Part shown: positions 19,982-31,164 of the stretch, piece after piece | How positions within the stretch are numbered: the stretch's first letter is position 1 | How the letters are laid out: each line of letters opens with the position of its first letter | From: Sporothrix humicola | Lineage: Eukaryota > Ascomycota > Sordariomycetes > Ophiostomatales > Ophiostomataceae | Assembly (NCBI GenBank): GCA_021396245.1 | Contig: WNYE01000032.1 | Coordinates: forward strand, 248,001-312,000 | Length of the DNA stretch: 64,000 nt | Direction: 5' to 3' | Program-made: the position numbers and the translations under genes | The notes under the pieces: generated by a model | The model's input: the letters and a program-made list of their open reading frames with translations, nothing else | Databases searched by the model: none | What the model was told of the DNA's origin: nothing

Positions 19982-20739
19982 ACCTGCACACGGCACGAAC
20001 TGATGCACGACACCTACGAAATCGTCATGAATTGGATACTTTGATAGCGTAGAGCAGGAGGAAACCGTCTACACATAGGCTGGTCCCACACGCTCTATCG
20101 CTGTCCTCTTCCCTTTCTTCTCTCCACTCACGCAGTGGACCCTTTTTTTAATGTCTCGAGGTTCACCTTTCTTTTGGCATTTTCTCATATTTCATTGCAT
20201 ATGGCTTTATCCTTTCTTTTTGCGCGCGTTGTGGGCGTTTTTACAGGGCTTAGAGGTTACTGGGTGGAAGCAATATCTTAAGAAAGATGGTCATCTACTT
20301 CAGTTTGTTTTCGTTGTATTTTTGGTTTGTCTTCTTATTCCATACTACACTTTTTGGTTATTTTTCTGTTTTCTGGGCATACATACCATTGCGACAGCAT
20401 TTCTTTAAACGTAAGATACAAAAATAAAAGAGTAAATTTTTGATAAATGCTGCTTCCGTGCCCGCCGTAAGCTCAAGTAAACAATGCACTCAATCTGGTG
20501 ATTCCATCGTCTGACGCTTGTGGCGGCACAGCAACACCCGCCAAACACCCGCCAAGCGGGCGTGAGATGGAGATGTCTACGTCATACTCGTATTACTCTG
20601 GAGCACTGTAGTATTTTGCACTGGTTACCAAAAAATCTCCTTTTTATTCTTTAAACAATTTGTACGCAAATATAGATCATATGCTGCCCGCCAAGCTGGG
20701 TTTGTACTTTTACTCAATTTTGGACAAGTACAGGTATTT
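19982..20739. other. Convergent intergenic region
   Basis: 758 bases between convergent stop codons (MARVEL gene and oxidoreductase gene). It is T-rich on the left and AT-rich on the right, consistent with two 3' untranslated regions. No gene was seen. Confidence 0.55.
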
Positions 20740-22121
20740 TTACACCAGTTTCCACACGCCGCCCTCAGTCGAGATGCCAATCTCGCGATGCTCGTCTATG
20801 CTCCGCCGGCCAGCCTCCAAAATGGCCGTCGTCGCAATCGTGTTGGCTAGCGTCGGCAGAGCCTTGGCGTCCAGATCTTCGGGCTTGACAGTGCCTGCGT
20901 TCACTGCACGGCAGCCGTCCACAAACTTCTCCATCGACACGTAGCCGTAGCCCGCCTGTCCCGCAAAGTTGCCGTCCTCGTCCGGCGCATACTGCATGTA
21001 GAACGGGTTGTACCACATCAGCTGGCCCGCGGTGTCGTCTGCCACGTCGTAGCCACGCTTTGCCTGGTTAATCCGCACCTCGCCGTTCTGCGCCAGGTAG
21101 TGGAAGTACTGGTTGGAGTGCACGCCCGCGCGCTGCGGCGCCGTCCATGATGCCGTGTACACGCCTGTGGCACGCTTGTTGGACTCTGTCTTGTGCTGCC
21201 ACCGCACGAGCAGTGTGATGGTGTCCTCAGTCTGCGGGGCGCAGCCAAGCGCCGTAGCAACGCCCGTAGAGGCAGAGCCCGTGACGGCAACGGGGACATA
21301 GCCGAGCTGGGTGACCATGGAGTCGCAAATGTCAATGTGGTGGCTATTGAGATAGTACGAAATGTCGGACTCGACGCCCGCCCAGGCCTTGAAGGTCTCG
21401 AGCTGCGACTTGGGCTGCGACATGTAGCTGTAAAAGTAGTTGAAGTCGCCGAGCTTCGAGGCACGATGGCGGGCATCGGCGTACGCCGGATCGTAGCGCT
21501 TGTGGTGTTCGATGTAAACGTAGACACCATGTTTACGGGCGGCCTCGATTAGGGCCACGTGGTGCTCAAGGGTCATGACGGCCGGTTTGGTGATCATAAC
21601 ATGGATGCCGCGCTCGATGGCGTACAGAGCAATAGGGAAATGTGTCGGGTCGGGTGTGAAGATTGTGATGGCGTCGCCCTTCTTGAGCGCATCGATGGCC
21701 TCCTTGTAGGCATCGGGGTTCCGGACACCCTCGGCCGGGTAGGACACGAAGGAAGTGTCAAGGCCGTTGTAGGCCTGTGTGATGTTCTTCTGAAGGTGAT
21801 CGCCTGCGAGGAGCCAGAGTGTCAGTGCTTTCCCACGGCCTTGAGGTAAAACATGGGGAAACCTTACGAATAGCAGGGAACTTGGATCCTGTCGTGCCGA
21901 CCATGGACAGATCACCAACTTTGCCTCGCCGGCGCAGGTCAAACAGACTAAGACCCACCACGCCGACCTTCTTGTCCGAGCCGGAGGCGCCGCCGCCGAC
22001 GAAACCGGTCGTGTACTCGCCGGTACCGACCTGGAATTTTTGTTAGCATATAAAAGAGCTGTGAGACACAGAGTCGAGTGTTCATTCTTCCACCTACCAT
22101 TAACACGTTGAGAGTTGCCAT
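20740..22121 (-). CDS. Gfo/Idh/MocA-type NAD(P)-dependent oxidoreductase
   Basis: A predicted NAD(P)-dependent dehydrogenase of the glucose-fructose oxidoreductase/inositol dehydrogenase superfamily. Exons in coding order are 22098-22121, 21868-22030 and 20740-21803, giving 416 residues. The introns of 67 and 64 nt have GT-AG ends; the first exon encodes only eight residues. The splice joins rebuild the Rossmann motif VGTGEYTTG (residues 9-17). A catalytic-type Lys lies in ITKP (K135), where the superfamily usually has EKP, and NSHHIDICD (residues 216-223) supplies the conserved His and Asp. The large C-terminal part should form the substrate-binding beta sheet. The substrate is probably a sugar, polyol or sugar acid but cannot be named. 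It is transcribed divergently from the aldolase 3.9 kb away. Confidence 0.9.
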
Positions 22122-25100
22122 GTTCGCGGAAGCTCTGTGGTTGTTGATTGTAGAAGGATATCTGGTACGACGTTTCGGATGGAGGAATAAAGGCACCGGA
22201 ATAGATTCGCCCAAGTATGCTGCGTATGTGTTTTGTATTTAAGAAAGCTGAACAAAAGTTGAATCTCGCAAGTTTTCCGTTTCGTGGCAAGCGATCTGTT
22301 GCTGATTACGGTCTTTCTTAACCCCTACTTATCAGCCGCCGCAACACACTGCCATCTCCAACTGCCAGAAGGCCAATTGGAGAAACTGGAGGTGCCGCTA
22401 CAGATTCGTGTCGGCCGACGGAAAAATACACAATGGTCGAAGCTTGGGGTTGCTGGCGGAGCTTTTGGTGGAGATGGTTTGGAGGGGTATCAATGACAAG
22501 ACCGTGAGAGTGCTGGGCTAAGAATTCGGCCTAATCAAGTCCGCCAGTTGGCTGGCTTGACTACTAGTCAGGGCAGGAGCTCCAAGAAGGAGAATTTCAT
22601 GAGGAAAGAGCCAGTGCAATCCAGATGCATGTGCGTGAAGGTGTCAGTTACATTGATGGAAGGAACAATGGCTGCTATGGTTTGTCGTCACGGCACCATT
22701 GTCACTTCCACAGGAAGGTGCATCCTTGATATGCCGTGCCATTCTTTCTGCGCCTTCGTGCTCACGTTGTCTTCGTGGCATCGGGCATGGAATATCTCCA
22801 AGTTGAGTCTTCCTCTGGCCTCTTTAATAGTTTTCAATTCCCGTCCTAGCTTCGATGGTTTTTTCCTCTCTCTGTCCTGGTTGAGAGACTATCTCCAGTT
22901 GTGGCACTTTGCTGTGTGAGGTACGGCCAATCGGGCCCTCTTGCCCAAATAGGACATCGGCCTCTCTTGCCGTTTGTTCTGCAGTGATGCAGGCTTAGCA
23001 TCGCCTTCTTTCTCCAGAATGCTTTGAACAAGGGCAAAACAGGAGGAACTGCCGTTCTATCTCTCGTTGAGATCTCCTTCCTAGAGGAACTCAAGAATAC
23101 CAACTGTATCACTCTGTCGACGCTCTCACCTGGTTATTGATGCCCCACCCCCACGTTTTCTGCCATGTCGTCCGACATTCGCAGCTGCCACGACTGCGGG
23201 GCAGCCACAGCCAGCAACTTGCCATGTTGATCGAATTCAGAAAGAGCCCTTCTCTTAAGGTTCCTTAGGCTAAGGCTCATGGCAACAGGAAGGTGTGACT
23301 GACTACACCAACAGTAGACAGTCAATTCCAATGACAAGCGTCGCCAACTGACAGCTTTAAGCATGTATTGATGTGCATTTGGAAGAATTAAATACAGACA
23401 GCCTTGTGACAAACGTCGAGAACTTCCTTTCTATGTGTCGTCTCCGACTTTCCGTTTGGAACTTGTAAACCGAAAAGCCCCTCATGATTGGAGGAAAAAT
23501 ACACTGGTGGATTTTCCGTTGCTAGCGCAGAACATCTTCTCCACTATCCACATCTTGTAAGTCGTCGCTTCCTCAACCTATTGACGTCTTGTTCCCGGCA
23601 CGATCGACCCTTTCTAGAACTTCTTTCCCGGACTGCCCACCATCCCTCACCGAGAACCGGAGCGGCGGGTGCTTTTGCACGGTTCTTTGGCAGGTGCGAT
23701 GGTAGCATAATGTCAGGGAAGGCACGCTGAGCTCACAATGGGAAGGAGACAGCCGGGTGTGGTGGGGAGTTGCGTCTTTCCACATTGTTCAGAGATGCAA
23801 ACATGGAAGGGACAGATTACTATTACGGGAAGGGGCAAGCACGACAATTTATGTTTTTGTCGATGTATGTGACTTCCATTGTTGGAGTCTATGTTTTTGC
23901 TCTCGAGCGCAACCCGACTGCTCCTGCCGTGCGTAGATGTACAACAGTGTTATTGTCCTCTACCCGCCCCCTTCTCAACCTTCTCTCGTTCTCTGGACCA
24001 ATAATTCTTCAAAAGCAAACATCTTCTGCAACAAAGACCAGCAAAACCAAACGCCAACATTTACTACTCAAAACGCATTCACTTCTTTTCGCTTGCCGCA
24101 ACTATTTTCTGATAGCGCCGGAGTTGCGGGCCCGCAAGCGGGCATCTTTGGCCCGGCGCATGAATTGCGAATGGCTGCCGACAAAACTTAACAAAAAGCA
24201 ACAAAACAATTCCCGATGGCAACCCGGATTCTCTCTTGCAATTGGTCTCGACCTCGCATTGCTCACAAGGTATCCACCCCCGTGTTTGTCTTGTGGCATC
24301 TGCGGCATCCAGGCCACGGGGATTGGTGCAGGCCACAGCCTGAGACCCGCCTTGTTTTGCACGTTGCAGAAGAAAGAGACGACGCAACATCAGAAAGATG
24401 CACAGAAACACGGTGACACGCAGGAGTGTCGTCCCGAAATGGCCTTGTGCAGGATCACGGATCCTGGGGAACAACGAGCTGTCCCTCAACACAGTGGTCA
24501 CGGGCGCAAAGCAGTTTTCGTGTTGTGCATCTCCTCGTTGTTTCAACCGTGTTTTCTCTCCGATGCCTCCCACTGCTCGTTGCTTTGCTTTCGCTTCCTT
24601 TCCCGATCTACCCTGATCCCGTCTTGACGTCCCGTGTTCCTGTCATGTTGGCACTAGCACACCCGCTCACAGGTTTCAACTTTTGTGTCCGTCTAGATTC
24701 GTTTCTTCGCACCGGTTTCCAGCCCCCATCGTGGTCTGTATCCGCGGCATCCTCCACCTGCCGCTTGATATTATTTTGGCCTTGCTATCAAGGAAATATA
24801 TCAGTATCTTTTGCCTGCCGTATACTTACTTGATATTACAATCGCCAACGTCGCCTATGCCAGCACTTGCCATGCTCCTCATACAGCTTCGCGGCGCCGC
24901 GGCCGCCCATTATCACCCGGTTATACAACACGGATCACAACAGAAATACAAATATAGAGGCGCACATGACAGGATCAATCAAGGCCACTCAGCACCTCTA
25001 CACATCCCACAATGCATATATCTTGGTTGGTGACATGACCCGTGTCTAGCCAGTGGCAGAAGGGATAAAATATGCAGTGGGCGATGGCGACACGCGAAAT

Positions 25101-26056
25101 GCAAAGTCAAGTGCTTGATGGGAAATGCATGCAACGATGAGCGAGAAACGTCTTCTCCAGAGAGACGAACCAACAGGCGTTCCCGCCTCGCAACGATATT
25201 TCCTCGCTTTCTTCCCAGCTTGCATGCTTCCTGCCAATGATACCAACAGGGCACAGTAGCTGCATACTGCATCGCGGGCCAGCAAAGGACCTCTTCCTGC
25301 GGCGAGGAACGGCCATGTCCGTCGTCTGCGTGGCGGCTGCATGGACACAGGTTGAGTATTGACTCGGGATGCAAACTGGGATGTGCTTCCCATCGAGCAG
25401 CCCTCCCGCAATGTGTGGCACTTCATTCGACCAGCACAGCAACCAGGATGTGAAGCCACAAGAGCAATAACGAGTATCGTCGTTGCCATAACACACGTCT
25501 TAAAAAGGCAATAAGGAAAATAAAGCAAAAACGGCCAGGAAACTGGGGAAAGAGGGGTAGCAGTACGGGGAAGACACAAGTTACCAGAATGAGCCAGCAA
25601 TTACACGCCAAAGAAGAACGGCGTTGGCCGCAGAAAGGAAGGAGAAATCAAGCCCACACAGCGCAGCTAACTCGCCCACCCTCGGACTAATGCCTTGCGA
25701 GCTAACGTTGCTGATGCGCTTCTCCAAGTGACACCGGGCCAGGCACCGCAGAAACTACTAGGTCAGTGGAACAGAGACACCCGAAGTCGAGCATCTCTTT
25801 TGCTTTCTTTTTCTTTCTCTGCCATTTTTCCCATTGTTTTTTTTCGTCACTTATAACTGCTCGCCTGTGTCTTAATTTCTCTCACTTCCCACCTCCTTCA
25901 ACATTATTTGTTTTGTACCTTCTTTCCTACCTGCATTTTTACCAGTCCAACTATCACGATACCCTCCTCCTCCTGTCTGCCACTGCACGTGCTCCCGTCC
26001 ACAGGCAACTGCAATCCTAAATCCCCTCTTTGTCTCTCTTCCCCCTAAATCACATA
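22122..26056. other. 3.9-kb divergent intergenic region (oxidoreductase/aldolase)
   Basis: It separates the divergent starts of the oxidoreductase and aldolase genes. The last 280 bases (about 25780-26056) are C/T-rich on the plus strand, a typical leader for the aldolase. A plus-strand frame is open from an ATG at 23803 to 24627 (274 codons), but it has no recognisable domain and codon use unlike the neighbouring genes. Nothing else can be called. Confidence 0.5.
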
Positions 26057-27037
26057 ATGTCGGCTACAAACGGTGCAAACGGCCATGCCGAGACACGGCG
26101 ACCGCTCCCGTGCGGTATCTACGCCCCGACAATGACCTTTTTCGACCCTGAGACCGAGGAGCTCGACATCCCCACGATCAAGAAGCACGCTGAGCGTCTG
26201 GTCCGCGATGGCCTGGTTGGTCTTGTTACCATGGGCTCGAACGGCGAGGCTGCCCACTGCACGCGCGAGGAGAAGCTTGCTGTGACCAAGGCCACCCGCG
26301 GGGCTCTGGATGCGGCCGGTTTCACGAGCACGCCCATCATTATTGGTGCCACCGAGGGTAGCGTCAAGGGCACCGTGGAGCTCAGCCGCCTGGCCCAGGC
26401 CGCCGGCGCCGACTACACACTTCTCCTGCCCCCATCGTACTTCCGTGCGCAGATGGACGAGAATGCCGTCTACAACTACTTTATTGATGTCGCTGACGCC
26501 AGCCCGCTGCCATTGGTCCTCTACAACTACCCCGGCGCCGTGTCCGGCATCGATATGGACTCGGACTTACTGATCCGCCTGGCCAAGCACCCCAACATTG
26601 TCGGCACCAAGTTCACCTGCGGAAACACCGGCAAGCTGACGCGTGTGGCCCTTGCAGTCGATGCCAAGACCCCCTCCTCCGAGGGCTCAGGCTACATGGC
26701 CTTTGGCGGCATGTGCGACTTCACTGTCCAGACGCTTGTCAGCGGTGGCAGCGGCATCATTGCCGGTGGCGCCAACGTCATGCCCAAGGTCTGCGCCCGT
26801 GTGTGGAACCTGTACGCCGAGGGCAAGACGGAGGAGGCTGCGGCGCTGCAAAAGGTGCTGTCGCGCGGTGACTGGTTCCTGACCAAGGCTGCCGTTGCTG
26901 GCACCAAGCAGGCCATTCAGTCATACTTTGGCTACGGCGGCTACCCGCGCCGGCCGCTGCCGCGCGTTGACGAGGCCCGCATCAACTTTATTTCCGAGGG
27001 CATCGCTGAGGTGATGGCCGTGGAGAAGTCTCTGTAG
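26057..27037 (+). CDS. DapA/KDG-aldolase superfamily protein (class I Schiff-base aldolase or lyase)
   Basis: A 326-residue single-exon TIM-barrel enzyme related to dihydrodipicolinate synthase, 4-hydroxy-2-oxoglutarate aldolase and 2-keto-3-deoxy sugar acid aldolases. Landmarks are GSNGEAAHCTREEK (the substrate-carboxylate loop), LVLYNYPG with the catalytic Tyr at 156, and IVGTKFTCGN with the Schiff-base Lys at 185. GGSGIIAGGANVMPK lies late in the barrel. The first ATG in this frame is at 26057 (cataATGTC) after a CT-rich leader; only a TTG lies upstream in frame. Ascomycetes make lysine by the alpha-aminoadipate route, so lysine synthesis is unlikely. A pyruvate-releasing aldolase acting on a hydroxy-oxo acid is more plausible. 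The neighbouring oxidoreductase and regulator fit a catabolic role, but the substrate is unknown. Confidence 0.92.
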   Translation: MSATNGANGHAETRRPLPCGIYAPTMTFFDPETEELDIPTIKKHAERLVRDGLVGLVTMGSNGEAAHCTREEKLAVTKATRGALDAAGFTSTPIIIGATEGSVKGTVELSRLAQAAGADYTLLLPPSYFRAQMDENAVYNYFIDVADASPLPLVLYNYPGAVSGIDMDSDLLIRLAKHPNIVGTKFTCGNTGKLTRVALAVDAKTPSSEGSGYMAFGGMCDFTVQTLVSGGSGIIAGGANVMPKVCARVWNLYAEGKTEEAAALQKVLSRGDWFLTKAAVAGTKQAIQSYFGYGGYPRRPLPRVDEARINFISEGIAEVMAVEKSL

Positions 27038-28369
27038 AGCTAGATGAGAGCATGTCAGAGTACGTGAAGGATGTCAGAGGAATACACGAGGAAGCAGGGC
27101 GGAAGCATAGATGCATGGCCGAGGACCGGCTTGGCCCAGGCTCTTTATAGATGGAAAAGTGGAAAGGCGATACGATGGAACTGCATTGCGATATTTGTAT
27201 TTATTTACTGTTTTGGTTTATTTATGGTCTGAATTTAATCTCTCAGTTACTAACTTCATCCTCCATGTCTTGGATCCGTGATGCCTCTTTGAAACCGAAA
27301 CCAATTGAATCTTTGCTTTTCGCAGGTGGAAACTTCGGCTGGTGTGTAAAGAGAGTACATGGGTAATGTGAGATCATGATTCGGTGACGTATAATCGGTC
27401 ATCAGATCGGATGAAAACGAGAACCACCATGACAACTCTGCGAGTACGGTTACCGGTGCCGAATTATTCTGGGTGTCTTTCACCGTCAACCCCCTGTAAT
27501 ATTCATTCAACCCCCTGTGACTGTCCTTGCTTTAATGGCAGGGGCTTGTTCTTTAGCTTTCTTTCCTTTTTCGGCCATTTACATGCAGACAACCAATCTC
27601 CACTTTCGCTGGCTGGAGAGAACTCGCCGAGTACTCATGCCACGTTTCTTTTCATCATCCTCAATGCTTCCTCATTTTCTCTCACTTCATTTGTGAGAGA
27701 TTTTATAAATCACTGTGCAGAGACACATTTTACATTCATAGAAAATGTTGCTTATGTTTTCAAAGTTTGTTTCTGTGAGATTTGGTAGGTAAACTATCCC
27801 TGTATAGCTACTATCAAATGCGACGAATGGGGGATGTAGTGGTGAGAGATGGGGGAGGCTTTGTGGGAAATGGCGTAAAGATGTCGTTATATTCGTGATC
27901 CCCAATGAGATCGGATCGCATGCTCTGTGTGTTGTTTGTGTGTGTGATGTGTATCCTCCTGTTCGTGGCGACTGGAAAGATTTTTTTCTATCGCCCTTGA
28001 ATGACCCTTCATGAGATTTCCGAAAAGAAACCGGACAGATAAATAACGTAAAAATAAAGACCAAAGAAAATCATAACCGAAGAAAGCAAGCAGAAACACC
28101 CAAACCAAAAGCCAGTTGCGTTACCCAAAAAGTGAGAGCCTCGCAAGTAAAACATAAAAAAGGGAGGCAAGCCTGCGACCCATCATGAAGTGACCCATAA
28201 CAGTTAAGAAGGAGAAAGTAAAATATACAAATACATGTGGCATGCTGGCAGGGTTTTCCGCCAACAGCTTTCTGAGGAAGGTCGTAAAAGACAACGGGAT
28301 ATGTGGTGATAGATGAGGAAAAGGTAGGTGTGATGGTGTGAAAGGGGGGGGAGGGATCGTGGCACGCTT
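27038..28369. other. Convergent intergenic region
   Basis: 1.3 kb between convergent stop codons (aldolase and Zn2Cys6 factor). It is AT-rich at 27150-27260 and purine-rich at 27960-28360. It should hold both 3' untranslated regions; no gene was seen. Confidence 0.55.
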
Positions 28370-31164
28370 TTAGAACACGATCCACTCAACCTCCACACCG
28401 GGGCCGCCGATACAGCGAGCCCAGTTGAAAGGACCGCGGCGGGTCGAGGCGTCCTGGTCCTGGAAGTCGCCTGCCCAGAGGCGTTCAAGCACATCAAGGG
28501 CCGCCAGGTTGTTCATGTAGCCCGAGCGGGACATGATTTCGCGGCACTTGGACCGCACAATGTTTTGCTGGAGCTCGTTGACACACTCGCTGCCGGCAAC
28601 AAAAAGAGGCCACAGCAAGAACTTCTCAGCGGACGAGCCCGCTTCGAGGCTCGTGGCGTAGTACACAACCTGGCTGACGAGGTTGCGGAAGTTGTTGTGT
28701 GCCGATGGTACGCTAGGGCTGGCGAGACGCTCGGTGTAGAGGAGAGCTGCGTAGCGGAATGCCTCTGAGAGCGAGCCCAGGTCGCGGACTTGAGTGCTGC
28801 TGGACGGTGTCGAATCCTGAAGAGACGCAATCAGGCGCTGAGGGTCAAACTCCCACGACTGGAGCGCAATGCGCGCTTCCTTCCACTCTCTCCAGAACAT
28901 CATGCGAGGATCGTTCAGGGCGGAGGCTGTCGGCGTTGAGACTGGCGACAAGAGATCGTCTTCCTCGGGTGTCGGGCCAAATCCATTCACAAATCTCTCT
29001 GAGCGCGAGCCCTGTGCCCGGGAGCCGCGGCGGCCCATCATTCCATTGCCGTTGCCACCGTTCATAAGGTCCTGAACGGGCCGGTTTTGTGACAGCAGGT
29101 TGAGACGTCCAAGTTTGATAATCGTGCGGAACAGCTCGCGGTCGCAGCCGACCAGGTTCTCGGCACCTTGGGCCAAAAGTTGCGTATCGGGCATCACGCC
29201 GTAAAAAGACGTGTTCAGCTGGCCTTCGCGGTCGTTGATGCTTGCAGAGATGGCGTCGAAATAGGTGAAGATGGCCTCCATCCAGGCACAGTCGCGAGAG
29301 GGAGGGAACGGAGATGCGCGGCGCATGCTAAGGATCTTCTTGACACCAGCGAAGTGCGTGTGGAACCGGGCAATGCCCGACTCTGCCATGCGATAATGGC
29401 AAAGAAGGAGAATGGTCGCCAAAACGGAGTCGTGACGAGACTTGACAGGGTCGTTGAGCTGCTCGTTCAGGAGGTGCACCGCCAAGTTACGGTGCTGGTA
29501 TTCCTCCGTAACTGACTGATCCTCGGGTGTTGCCGAATCGTCCGCCGTGTCCGAAAGATCTCGTCCGTGCTGTCCGAGACTGAGCTTGCGCTTCATCCGT
29601 AGGTTGCAGGAAGCGAGAGCGCAAATGGCGTGCTGAAGGCTACGGCTCGAGCGTGCTAGCTGCATGATGTGAACGCGGAACGGGTTGTTTGGGCCATCAA
29701 TGAAAACCATAGATGGGCACATGGTGTTTTCGTAGTAGTCCATAAAGAAGGGCATCTTCACAAGAAGATCTGTCGTCACCGGCGCAGTGGCCTGGTCTTC
29801 CATCATGGGTGGCCAAGCCCCAACAATGGCCGCTGCCTGGTGCTGAGGAGAGGTTTCGCCCTCAGTAAAAGGGCCCCAGAACTGGCTCGTCGAGTGAGCG
29901 CTCGTACTGAACGCGTCCATATCCGATGGAGTTCCTGAATTTGAAAGGTTAGTTTCGCCTGTTTACTCTCGCACGGCAACATGCCCCTCCTCATCTGCTC
30001 CTTGGTCCTTGGTTAACCCGTATGAGAGCGGAGAAAAAAAGCATACATATAAAGGAACTCACCCATCGAGTCACATTCCCGCAGAAGCTTAGCGCTCAGG
30101 TTTGCGTCCAAGTTTTCCGGGTGTGATGATGTCAAGCTCGAGTCCTGCTCAGAGGGCGCGTAGACGAGGTTGGGGCACGATGTCGGGGCTGATCTTTGCT
30201 CCATCATCATTGCTGCAATAGGACTCTGAGGCACGGGCGAGTTGTGGCCTGTGAGGTTGTCGTAAATCATAGCTGTGGGACTCGGCAGAAAAGCGATCTC
30301 CTCGCGGGACAGGGTGTGGTGAATCGGAGACATGTAGTCGACGTCACTGAGCGAGTCGATAGATGCAGAAAGGTGCTGCTGGTGGGCCGACATTTGCTGA
30401 TGGTGCTGTTGTTGCTGGCTCTGGTGCTGGCTCGGATGGTAGGAAAGCGTATCGGTCGACAGGCTGCCGGAGAAAGGTGAAAGCGAGGCTGCGGCTGCAG
30501 CTGCCCAGTCCGGCTGAGAAATAGGCACCGGAACGGACATGCCGTTCACATTCATGGAGCCAGTGGTCGGGATGGCGTGGCCGCCTGACATGGGCGAGTA
30601 TTCGTAGCCCGAGTAAGAGGCATGAGACATGGAGGGCGACCGTTCATAGGCGAGATCGCTGTCTTCGTGGTGGTGTCTCCGCGGCGAGACTGCAGAGTGA
30701 ATAGACGATGAAAGAACTGCGGCAGCCGCCATGGCCTCCCGATCCATCCAGGGGTTCATAGAGCCACCGGCGGACTCAGACCGCTGGCGTGCTGGCGCCG
30801 AGATCGAGTCTTTCCTCGAGCCAGTCGGAGTGTTGTTTCCGGAGTGGTTGCCAGAACCAGGGGCCACAGGAGGCGCCTTAGCGATGGGCAGAGACAGACC
30901 ACGAAGCTTGCCACGGCTGGCAACACCGACGCCCCAGGTCAACTGAGTCTTGTAGCCAGAGCACTCGTTGCCCACCTCAAGGCATTGTGAGCAGTATGGC
31001 CGTCTCCGGTCACACTTGACATTCCGCTTTGAGCAAGTAAAGCAGTCATCAGCAGCACCGCCGGCGGGCGTGCGACGTCTCCGCTTCCGCACAGCGGCAG
31101 CAGAGGCGGCGGCGGCAGCAACCTCAACAGCCTTGGGAGGCTGGACGTTCATAGGGACGGTCAT
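28370..31164 (-). CDS. Zn2Cys6 fungal transcription factor
   Basis: A binuclear zinc-cluster regulator of 888 residues. Exons in coding order are 30063-31164 and 28370-29934. The 128-nt intron has GT-AG ends and splits a Gly codon in phase 1. The DNA-binding motif spans residues 41-68 with spacing Cx2Cx6Cx6Cx2Cx6C and is preceded by a basic run, RKRRRR. It is followed by a conserved segment, GYKTQLTWGVGVASRGKLRG. A long Ser/Pro/Gly/His linker with a Gln/His-rich patch (about 242-266) links it to a helical C-terminal half resembling the fungal-specific regulatory domain of the Fungal_trans_2 type. Nuclear action is expected. It sits tail to tail with the aldolase gene and could regulate it, but no shared promoter motif has been shown. 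Upstream lies a very long gene-free region. Confidence 0.92.

Noticed and set aside
26057..27037. Lysine-biosynthetic dihydrodipicolinate synthase
   Set aside because: The fold and catalytic residues match the superfamily, but ascomycetes use the alpha-aminoadipate route, so a catabolic aldolase is the better reading.
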